DNA from: Arion vulgaris
Taxonomy: Eukaryota; Mollusca; Gastropoda; Stylommatophora; Arionidae
Reading direction: 5' to 3'
Length of the DNA stretch: 64,000 nt
Assembly (NCBI GenBank): GCA_020796225.1
Contig: CM036767.1
Span: forward strand, 29,359,253 to 29,423,252
The translations under genes and the position numbers were made by a program. Below are positions 15,001-27,000 of the stretch, piece after piece. The first letter of the stretch is position 1. Each line of letters starts with the position of its first letter. The notes under the pieces are model-generated. The model saw only the letters and a program-made list of their open reading frames with translations. It was not told where the DNA came from and did not search any database.

Positions 15001-18000
15001 ATGAAACTCAATATTCTTTCTAAATTTGACTCTTCCTTATCTCTCCATGAGGTCACAATCTTGTAGTGAGAGTGAACTTGCGTGCCTCTATCCAGAAAAT
15101 TTAGCAGACAAGAGTCTTTGCTCTTGGGGGACACCCATGACAGACAGATTGAAAGATATAACTGTCAAAGTCTAACCTCTTGGTCTTTGAGGTTGGGGTT
15201 TGAGCAAGGGGCTAAAAACACATACCTGTAAAAATATTATGTAATGGAAATGAAAGCAAGAGATTCCTTTGTTGCTTTGGATGAAGGTAGCAAGGTCAGT
15301 TAGGCAGATGGTGCCAGGAAGGAGTGAGATAAAAACCTGGAAATAGATTCCTTTGTTGCTTTGGATGAAGGTAGCAAGGTCAGTTAGGCAGATGGTGCCA
15401 GGAAGGAGTGAGATAAAAACCTGGAAATAGATTCCTTTGTTGCTTTGGATGAAGGTAGCAAGGTCAGTTAGGCAGATGGTGCCATGAAGGAGTGAGATAA
15501 AACTCGGAAATAAGAGTTGAAAGATTGTGGCCTGACTTGCAGCACTTGGTAGAAAGACAGCAAAATGGCAACATTGAAAATCTCCTATGGAAGCCTTATG
15601 TGTCAAACATGAAGAGAATGTGCATAAATCTAGATGTTATTAGTTATCCATCATTGTGATGTTGCTTTCAAAATCTGATAGTTTTTTACTTTTGAATTAT
15701 CTACATTATCATCAATACTATCATCATGACAGTGTCTGGTCTGGCTATATTTATCTCTTCTTCTTCTTCGAACGCTCCATATCGACCACTTGCTAAACCA
15801 CTTTTTGTGATTTGTATGTGATTTGGGTCTAAGAGCAATTGTATGTTGTGCCAGTTATGCGTCTACAAGTAAGCCAGCACACCCAATTTCTGCAATGCTT
15901 TTTATTTACTAGGCTAGCTTCCCTAGGCCCCTACGACATGCCTTGTAGGTCGCAGTATTACTATTTGTTGCTCCCCTTGTGAGTCACGACAACACACAAG
16001 CGGTTTATCTCTTACATTTTCTCTTTTACAAAAGGAAGAACTAACATGAAAATATACCCATTTAGCTATGTGCTTGTCGAGGTATGTGTTGGTTGGGGTC
16101 CCACCAGCAGGAGTGACTGTTGCTACCCAGGCAAGATGTTGTGTCAACACAGCAGACAGTAGTGTACTCACAAAGCTAGGGAAGAAAGATGGAAGGAGGA
16201 TACTCATGCTGTCATCAAATAACTACAGACTTAAATATAAATATGCATGTGTCTACAGTAACAACAATGTTGACAAGCTGGGTTCAGATTTGTCTCCAAA
16301 AAATTTCTCAACAGGTGTTAAAGGCCAAAATTGACTCCATTGCACCTGGTTTCACCATATGACTTAGTCCCTCTTCACAGAAATGGTACACCACCTGTCT
16401 CTAGAATATTGTACAAAGCACAGACTTGCAGGGATTTCTGTAAAAGAGAACTGGATGATGAGGTCTGGATTCAAACCAATGACCTTTGGAATGAAAGGTA
16501 AATGGGTTAACCCCTTTAACACTTTAGCTGCCGCCGTCGACAACAGTTAGCGAAAGACCAACTCCCTTTCACTGCCGTGATCGACGTTTTTCATCTGAGG
16601 ATATATCTTTTTTCATCCGGGAGTGGGATGGGGGACACTTTTTTCATGGGGAGTTTCGCTGACCGTACACTGGTATTACACTACTTCCGTATTGTTCAGA
16701 AGAGCGCTCCAAAATGGCGGATCTAGCGTACACACGATAAAATACAATAAGTACGATTATAAACAATTTTGTTTGTGATTTTTTGTAAGTAAACAAAGAT
16801 TTTTTAAATGAGCTATGCAGCTGATTATAGTCAGGTCTAAAATGACTGATTCGGACTTGCTAATCAGTGATAGTGATAAAACGGGCTCTGAATGTGATAC
16901 AAATTTGGACTTTGGATTCAAGTGACGATGTTTATAGATCAAAAGTAGATATTCCCAGGGGTACAGGAGTAGGTGATGGATCCAACCTCGAAAACGGAGG
17001 CGTATCATACTGTGGATAGGTATGGGGAGAGACGCCAACAGCAGTTGCAGGTGGATTATTAAAATAGAAAATACTGTGCATATAGTCAGGTCAGTAGCTC
17101 ATTCATATATGAATATTATCTCGTAGTCTCAAAGTCCAAGGTTTTTAGTTTATTTTTATGATTTTTAAAAATTATGACCCTGAAAACTGATCATGGCCAA
17201 AAAATAGCGTGGCAGTCAGACTTGGTTGAAAAATTGGTGACAGCAAAAGTGTTAATACATAGACCTGCATATTCAGTATATATATATGGAACTGCAGTAA
17301 AACTATTTGATTGGCAAAACACGTAATTACAAAGTACTGTAGTTTTACAAATTACAAAAACAATGACAAAATACAGCAACGTTTCGACCAACAAGGCCTT
17401 TATCAAGCAAACGAACAAACAGGAGTGACAAATTAAAATGAAACACAAATGGACGACCAAATACAAACGTATCTAAGGAAAATCTGGAATAAAAACAAAT
17501 AACGAAATAAATGTAACACAAAAACACACATAAAAACTAGAAATAGAAAGGAAAAGAAACAATGAAACATCTAGTAAATATATAACTTGAATACATGCAA
17601 CATATACCCATATAGATTACAAAGCATGGGAAGAGAAAGTACTAAGAAGCATAAGAATGGAATATAACATGAATACATGCAACATATACCCATATAGATT
17701 ACAAAGCATGGGAAGAGAAAGTACTAAGAAGCATAAGAATGTAATACGTTGAGCCCACGTGGTCGCAAGGTACCATACAAAGAAATCAACCGATTCTCCA
17801 GAGCAAATCGACTGCGATCATCCGAGGAACATGATCGGATGGCTGTGACCTGGACATCATGAGCACCTAAATGGCCAGTATCATTGAAATGGGTGGCTAC
17901 AGGGTCACAGAGCATTGGCGTATGTCGCGTAAGTGTTGGGCGAATCGGTCACTGAGCCTCTTGCCTGTCTCGCTGATATAAGCCTTGTTACACCGCTTAC

Positions 18001-21000
18001 AGATAATGGCATAGATAAGATTACGGGACTCGCATGTGAACCCATCGTCAATAAGAAACGTGCCTAAAGGAAAAGATACAGTACGCGTCTGTATCACATA
18101 AGCACACGTGTTGCAACGCGACGGCCACACTGGACAGTGCCAAAATGAGTCTGGATATTGGACTTAAGGTGACTGTGTACCAACATATCCTTAAGACTTC
18201 TGTCCCGTCTGTAAGACACCAAAGGATAGTTGGGGAAGACAGAACGGGTCTCAGGATCTGATCTAAGGAGAGACAGATGACGGAATAAAACATTTTTCAC
18301 CAGGGAACTATGGAGTATTAAAAAAAAAAAAAAAAAAGAGTTCAGAAAATCACTGCCAGCAGGCCCTTACCAGTCAGCATAGGACTACTAACTCTGACAG
18401 AGTAAAACTTATCTTAACTTACCACCCCCATAGTTCCCTGGTGAAAAATGTTTTATTCCGTCATCTGTCTCTCCTTAGATCAGATCCTGAGACCCGTTCT
18501 GTCTTCCCCAACTATCCTTTGGTGTCTTACAGACGGGACAGAAGTCTTAAGGATATGTTGGTACACAGTCGCCTTAAGTCCAATATCCAGACTCATTTTG
18601 GCACTGTCCAGTGTGGTCGTCGGCGTTGCAACACGTGTGCTTATGTGATACAGACGCGTACTGTATCTTTTCCTTTAGGCACATTTCTTATTGACGATGG
18701 GTTCACATGCGAGTCCCGTAATCTTATCTATGCCATTATCTGTAAGCGGTGTAACAAGGCTTATATCGGCGAGACAGGCAAGAGGCTCAGTGACCGATTC
18801 GACCAACACTTACGCGACATACGCCAATGCTCTGTGACCCTGTAGCCACCCATTTCAATGATACTGGCCATTTAGGTGCTCATGATGTCCAGGTCATAGC
18901 CATCCGATCATGTTCCTCGGATGATCGTAGTCGATTTGCTCTGGAGAATCGGTTGATTTCTTTGTATGGTACTTCGATCACGCAGGCTCAACGATTACAT
19001 TCTTATGCTTCTTAGTACTTTCTCTTCCCATGCTTTGTAATCTATATGGGTATATGTTGCATGTATTCATGTTATATTCCATTCTTATGCTTCTTAGTAC
19101 TTTCTCTTCCCATGCTTTGTAATCTATATGGGTATATGTTGCATGTATTCAAGTTATATATTTACTAGATGTTTCATTGTTTCTTTTCCTTTCTATTTCT
19201 AGTTTTTATGTGTGTTTTTGTGTTACATTTATTTCGTTATTCATTTTTATTCCAGATTTTCCTTAGATACGTTTGTATTTGGTCGTCCATTTGTGTTTCA
19301 TTTTAATTTGTCACTCCTGTTTGTTCGCTTGCTTGATAAAGGCCTTGTTGGTCGAAACGTTGCTGTATTTTGTCATTGTTTTTGTAATTTGTAAAACTAC
19401 AGTACTTTGTAATTACGTGTTTTGCCAAATACATAGACCTCCATTGTATGTGTTATGTTGAAAGGTACAGAGTTTGCAGTCTTGCTGTAAACTGTGATAC
19501 AACATAAGAAACACACTGTTGACAAATGAAGAATAAGAAGACATGACATAATAATTATTCAGAAGCAACATACAATTTACAATTGTTGTTGTCGCACTTG
19601 GTAACAAGCCATGTAAATGTCTCCATAAATCTCTCACACAGTTTTGTCTTGTATGTGGTAGCAGAAATCATAGTTAGCCATACTGGCTCTGGAAGTCGAG
19701 GAGCCGTATAGAGGTCAAAAATATCATTTCGGAAAGTGTCAAGTGCCTGAAATATCAAAGAATAAATTGATGAAAATGAGTTTCCAGAAAACTATAAATG
19801 TTGAAACTAATTTTAATGAAAATGTTATATTATGCGATCGACATAATGGCACATTGGGCATTTCCATGCATGCTCTGTCCTCCGCTGCAGCAACCTTCCC
19901 AAAGTCCACTTGCTCACCGTACTCATGAAAAGTTTCTTAGTATATCTTCTCTCTCTACTACAAAGATGACACTGTCTGGCAAGAAGAATGCAAGTATGTG
20001 TGGTAAAAAAACTATACAGGACACTTTTATGTGGATGAGACATATTGTTGTTATATCTTTTTGAATTCTACAATTAACATATTCTGTTTTTATTTTTTTC
20101 CATGTAGGACCATTATTTTGCTTCCAATATTGTCTGGTAATGTTTGCTTGGATTAAGGCCTTTAGTTCAAAACATCATCTTGTCTTGCTGTCTTGCTGTT
20201 GCGCTTTGTAAAACTACATTACTTTGTGTTTCAATATTTAGCAAAGGCAAAACACATAGCAATGTTGTTTTACAAAATACAAAAACAAGACAGCAACATT
20301 TCAACCACAAGGCCTTTATCAAGCAAAGAATACAAAACAAACAAAGAAATTGTAGATTTCTTTAACACCAGACATCACATATACATCTTGACGATCAATT
20401 CAAAACAGTTCGAAAATGAAAATATGTGACAAAAAAATGAAATAAGTGTGAAAAACTATAAATGGAAAAAAGATGATAAAGCAATAATATAAATACACTA
20501 CAAATGTAACTACTTGCCTTGATAAAGGCCTTTTGGTAGAAACATCGCTGTCTTATTTTTTTACTTTGTAAAACTACATTACTTCTTTTTTACATGTTTC
20601 ACCTCTGTCAATCAATCAATCAATCAATCTTGCTTTTATTTCCATGTCAAGTCTTTCATCTTCTGTACAAATGTTTCCATATGATTAATAGTATTAAACA
20701 AAATGGTTTAAAGAAGTGAAATGTTTATTGAAGTGAATAGTGAACTTTTTTGTTTTAAAATACCTCCATTACAGCTGGCAGGAAACTTCTGGAATTGAAA
20801 TAAGCTTTCTCTACAACACATCGTAATTTTTCCACATGTCCTTCAATTAGAGCAAAATGAGAGAAGAAAACTCTGAACAGCCTGTGTGTGAATACACAAA
20901 AAAATAATTTGATTGAGACGAGTAGAGCATTCATATACTGTTTATCATGTTAACTATCAAGAGCTGCTTAGAGAGCTTCACCAGATTTTGTTTCACATTA

Positions 21001-24000
21001 AAGTGAGTAGTCAACATTGTAGGATTTTTAGCTATTTGAGCATGAGTATATCATACTATACTGTGAGTGTCTGTAGCTCAAGCGGTAGTGAGCTCGATTA
21101 GAAATCCTAGCGTACCTGGTTCAAACCCCACGGTGAGCAAGTTTGGAAGTAAATTCGTTTTCATGGGATTTTTACAAAAGGTAAAAATAGACCTCACTGT
21201 TCAGAAATCAATGGTAAACTACTGAACATATAAGTGGTGCCTAGAAAATCAACGACTCGCTTTTCTGTGGTTGATGGCTACGTCCTATAAAGGATATGCC
21301 ACGATTTTAAATTCATATCATTCTATATTTGAAGTAAAACTAACTTTTGACCCAGTACATCCAATTTTGTCCCATATTTTTTCTTTGCTTGAATTCTTTC
21401 TCAAGATAGCTATATAATGGTAGGAATTAAATTCAACTTCTAATATTTTAAATGTTGACCTGGTAGCTGCACAGACTACTTTTTATTTTGATTGTTAACA
21501 CTTTGCTGAGAGAGGCACGAAATATAGGACTCAATTCCATGGAAGAGATTGAGCGAGTTGATACGGATAGAGCGGCATGGAAAAAATGCTTGCAGGCTAA
21601 ATGTCATGTACATATAGAAATAATATAATGAATAAAACTTACTCATTATTCTCCTTATCTTTGTCATCATGAGATCCAAATATAATACCAACAGCCAGTC
21701 TGTTTCGTTGTGGACGACTCTGCAAGCTCTGAAGTGATTTTAAAATAATAATTTAACATGATAAAGCAAAGAGATTTGTCAGGAAAAGATATAAATAGAA
21801 AACAGTTCATACAGGTCACCTGAAAGATGATGCACAGTAGAAAGGAACAAGAAAAGATTTTTCAGCTTCTAACAGGCCACAACATATAAGGTACCATTTG
21901 TTCAACAAGTTAAAGATACAAACTTCTGATGCATATGACTGTTACAGACAAAACGGCTTTCTTGAATGCTACAAGCAATGGGTTGATATAAGTCTACACA
22001 AACACATTATTCTCACACACATGTACACACTTATGTACATAGAGACCTATCACTAATTTACCAATGTAAAGATAAAGTGGTGAGTGTCTGTAGCATAAAC
22101 GGTAGTGAGCTCGATCACAACACAAGCGTACCTGGTTCAAACTCCGCGGCAGGCAGTTTGGAAGCAAATTTATTTCCGTGGGATTTTTATGAAAAAGGTA
22201 AAAATATTCAGAAAGACTGTCAGATCTAAATACATTTTTCATTAAAAAACTTCACCGTTCAGAAATCAATTGCAAACTACTGAACGTATAAATGGTGCCT
22301 AGAAAATCAATGACTCATTTACTGTGGTTGATGGCCATGTCCTGTAAAGGATATGCCGCAATTTTCATTTGCAGAGTGAAAGTAATGGAAGGCATGGTTC
22401 CTGGAACATGAGGTAGGAAATGACCAAGACGAAGGTGGCAGCAGGACATCAAAGAAACCTTGAACATGACTCTAGAAGAGGTAGGAGAGCTTTTCAGGCG
22501 GCTGTGATGAATGTGATGTTCCGCAAGAGACATGCTACTTCTTGACTTGAGAGTTCTGACTTGTATCATAAATTGGAAAGAAATATTTTTATATCATGGA
22601 TACCTATTATTTGATAATGCTAATGTACACAAAAACAAACAGTTAATGGAAATGAACTCAAGAGTTAATAATGAAGTTTAGTTTAGTTTAGTCATCGTAA
22701 CATCACTGCACATCAAACGAGTTAGTCCATAAGTACTTCTATCTTCTCCTTAGTATGTCTCTCAGTGTGTGGCAACTAACAAAATTGGTTCTTTGTTGGT
22801 TTACTATTCTTCTTTGGTTACCAGTGTAGTGCTCTTGTCTAGTTAAGCACATTTAACTTGGTATTCTTGCAGTTTGGTTAGGGTTTTAGATTCCTTGAAT
22901 CATTTACCTTGCTACTCTCCCTTAGGAATTCACAAAATCGGCCTGGTCCATTGCCAGCCCGCTTTTACAGCAGCCATACCTGCAAGTCTATTGGCGCATT
23001 CATTTCCCATTACAACTACATGCCCTGGCACAAAAATAAAACTGATTTTTGTCAGCCTAGACCTGCATAGCAACTCCAACCATTGTCTCCAAGTCTAGCC
23101 TGTTTCAATCTTTCTGAGTATACTCATTGTGTCAAAGAGAAGACATGCCTGGATAAAAGTCTGTAACTCTGGCCAGATCTTTGCTTTAGTTACTGCCATA
23201 ATCTCCATAGTGAGACTGTTTGCAAAACCACCACTGTTTTTCTTCACAACATCCCTTCTGACTTGAGCAGTGAAAGGACATGAGCTCAGCACATGTTGAA
23301 TCATGGACCCAATTATGAAGTAAGATGCAAAGCATAGACACTCAAACAGATACTTTGTGTGACACTAAATATCTAGTAATTTATAAAAACAATACAAACC
23401 TCACATGCTGAAGCACTATATTTGCTGTAGTGTCCATTAAGAGATGTTGACTGAGCCCTCATCCATCGCCTGTGAAGACTGCTGTAGCTGCTCATACTAC
23501 CATTGCTTGGAGACGGAAGTGATGTTCTTAAGTTACCACTTGATGTAACTGAAAGTTGTGATACATTGGAAACTGGAATTATGAAACTATCTATTTTTGA
23601 AAATACTATCTTCTTCTTCTCTTCCACCATTTACTTCTTTATAAAGTGTTGGGGAAATGTAGTGAGCTTGTGTGTGCTTGTTCTAATGCACTTTGTAAGT
23701 TGTTATTTATTTTCTTGATGCCGTCTCTCCATCTTTTGCGCAGTCTTCCTCTTGTGCCATACTCATTATACTTTTTCTGTGTGGCTCTCTGTGGTAGGCG
23801 ATACCATGGCATTCTTGTTAAGTGTCCAAACCATATATGAAAATATGGCTAAATCATCTAAAAAGAATATGGCTACCCTCAACTAACACAAATATTTCAT
23901 CAAATGATATTTTCTTCATGTCATAGTTGACACAAAACTCATAAGTGATCCTCTCTGCTACTTTTCTACCCATGATATCCCATGTCAGTTCACATTCTTT

Positions 24001-27000
24001 CATTTCTTTTTCCCCATTCTTTTCCAGTCTGTTCTTTCTCTTCTTTTCATTTGCTGCCCACTGAAGAGTTGTCTTTGCTAAACAGCCTGGTAGCATTCTA
24101 CACATCTTGTCTTACTTCCACTTGCACCTCAAACCATTCAGATTTTGCTCACTTTTTCAAATAGCTACGATGTGTTTATGATATAATGTTTTGATAAGGT
24201 GAACCAAATGCGTTGCAAAGTCCAAGTCGTTCCCCAATTTCTGATGTTGCGCATAGTTGAAGGAATTTGTATAATCTATAAAACATGTATGAAAATCCTT
24301 ATTGTACTCTATATTTCACAAAGTTGTTTCTCATATTCAAATGTGATCCCTGGTGCCTTTATCATGTCAACAGTATCTTGCAGGTTAAAAATAATTGAAT
24401 GTCATCATCATTAAGTGCAGTGCCGGGTGGCATAGGCGATCATGGATCTCAACAAATCTATGTCTCTAGTATTTTTTATCATCTCAGATGTTGACGCTCT
24501 TCTGTGCCATAAAGTCAGACTGCCTAATATTTTCTATCTCTGTCTTAATCTGTATCAACTTCTTTCGATTTTACCAGTTGTCACAATGCGTTCTAAACCT
24601 TCACTTCTCATCATATGTCCAAAAGATGCTGACTGCCTCTTTCTTATATTGAGAATAGTGTTCTCGGTGTCTTGGCTTCATTCAACACCTCCACATTCAT
24701 CACTTCAGCAGTCCATGGGATTCTATTCAGAGATTTTTTCTATCTATTTGTTTACCATCCATGACTTACATCCATATGCCAATATTGGCTTTATGTAGCA
24801 CTGAATAACTAAATGTATACAGTTTTAAAAAGTCATGTTAGTAATATTGTAATCATCTAATGAACCCCAATTAATAAGCCAAATTGTGTTTGTTGTTACT
24901 GTCTTTGTGCTGGTTTACAGCAAAATGTGTTCTTAATGCTGTGGTGTTTTAAGGCACTAATTTATCCATCACTAGAATTATTGGATACATGAATCCAGAC
25001 CGTACAAAAATGCTAACTTCACTTATTTTGGAACAATTTATTAAATTTTATTAATAACAACGGTCAAGCTGAAATGATAAGATATATTGTGACTTACAGT
25101 AGGCCAAACCACTATCATCCTCTGTACTGTGATCAGATAAGAGATCTCTGGTTGGTACATCCACTGGAATACTTCTTGCTGAGGACACAAATAAATTTAG
25201 TTTAATACTAACAGAGGAATGTGTATAAATATGAAAGTCTTATCATCATTCCAGATCTTAATCTTATTAAGTAGAAATTGTGTTATACATCTATCTAAAT
25301 ATGAATGTTTACATCATCAGATAAGACATTCTACGGACTGGTGACAGAATTGTCTGATCCTGTCACTTCACTGTACAATATCAACATCATCAAGCTAGAC
25401 AGTCTGAAAACTTATGATAAAGTCTACTGTAATGTCACTTCACTATATCATGTCATCCACATCAGGCCAGACAGTCTGAAAACTGATGATAAAGTCTACT
25501 GTAATGTCACTTCACCACACCATGTTACTATCATCATCAGGCTACAAAATCTGAAGACTGATGACAAAGTCTACTAATTATGTCACTTTACTGTTCCCAG
25601 TCATTACATGATCTCCTTATGCCATTAAAAGTCTCTGCTTGACTGAAACATAATGATTGTCCTTGGATGTCTGTTTGTAAACCTTCTCTGAAGTGCTTCC
25701 ATAAGTATCTTCTGTAGCAGACCTTTTTGATTCATGTGACCAAGACAGAACAGTTCATTTTTTGGTACTGGTTTCAGTAGTTATGCCCAGATGTTGCTTA
25801 GATTTTGTTAATTGGTAAAAGATGATCCCATGTTATCTATATGTCTTAACAAATACAGTCATCTTTTCTTCTTGTTATCGTTAGTTGAATGATTATATCA
25901 TCAGATGTGTTCTTCCGATGAAGTCATCTGTTGTCTGGAGCTCCTTTCTGATGCAGTGTAGTTTTGAATGTAGTGACTTAACTATGTGAAGCTCAGTTGG
26001 TCGTTTAACAGGATAAGATTTATCGGACAGTATAATCATCATATATAAGCGTTGGATGCATGATGCTATAGTTTCTGGTGTACCTTCTGGGGCCTAGTAT
26101 CACCAACTTCAGCACCATATACAATCATCTAATAACTCAAGATCAAATTTCTGAACCTGAAATTCTTACCATATTTTTCGATTGATGTGACAACAGGTAA
26201 ACTGTCCAAACTAGAAAAACCTGATGAAAATCCAGTCAAACTATTGGAGTCAGATTCTAAATCCCTGAAACAAAAAAATTGAGTAATATTTCAAAATACA
26301 ACCAGGCTACAAAGAATTCAATACTTTAATATTTCCAGAAATAATATGAAGGTAGGCATTTTTTAAAGGGTAAAAGTGTGGTAAAGGACAAATTTTATGA
26401 TTTAGCTCAGACTAGATCAAGTGCCATTTCCACATTGATGTTCAGATGTAATGGATCTCTAACATTTCTTGTCACTTGCCATGATGGTACATTCTTCCAT
26501 GATGTTCTTTGTCCATCTCTTAATGTTATCTTACATCTTATATTATTATTTTCCTCTAGCTCTCAACCTTTCACTGAAGTATAGTTTTAAGTAGAGTGTC
26601 ATAACTCTTTAGATGTTCAAAATAATTGATCTGTCTATTTTTCTTCTCTTTAATAATTCACTTTTCCATTCTAATTTTTCAGGACTTGTTTGTTTGTTTG
26701 TTTCTGTGTCTATGAAATAATAAATAATAATAATTCCTCTTGTACCGTTATGTTACATAGGGCCTGCAAGCAATTTCTCCATACCGCTCTATCTTGGGCA
26801 ACTTGCTCAATCTCCTCCATAGAACTGAGACCGATATTTCTTGCCTCTCTCAGCAAAGTTCATTTCAGGTCTCCTAGGTCGTAGATGTCTATGAAATGAT
26901 CCAAGTTTTTATGTAAATCCACATATCAAAGGCTGCAATAATGTCTCAAAGATGCTTGCTCTGTCTCTACAGTTTCATGCTAAAAAAGATTTATTGAATT

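Larger units (their letters stand above)
17271..19427. mobile_element. Head-to-head pair of Penelope-like elements
   Basis: Left arm 17311-18313 and right arm 18428-19428 are ~1.0-kb inverted copies around a 114-bp spacer. Each arm runs outward from the link between RT and endonuclease, through GIY-YIG, to the 3' terminal part. Both arms share an internal ~70-bp direct duplication (near 17585-17715 and 19020-19150). The unit is flanked by a 17-bp direct repeat, aatacatagacct-N-cat, at 17254-17270 and 19428-19444, suggesting one integration event. Confidence 0.75.

Noticed and set aside
15172..15606. 144-codon minus-strand frame as a gene
   Set aside because: Its length comes from three copies of an 84-bp unit; no homology and no fit with FNIP splicing.
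21074..21140. Functional tRNA gene
   Set aside because: A- and B-boxes are present, but the acceptor and anticodon stems do not form; three copies share a non-tRNA body, so it is a SINE.
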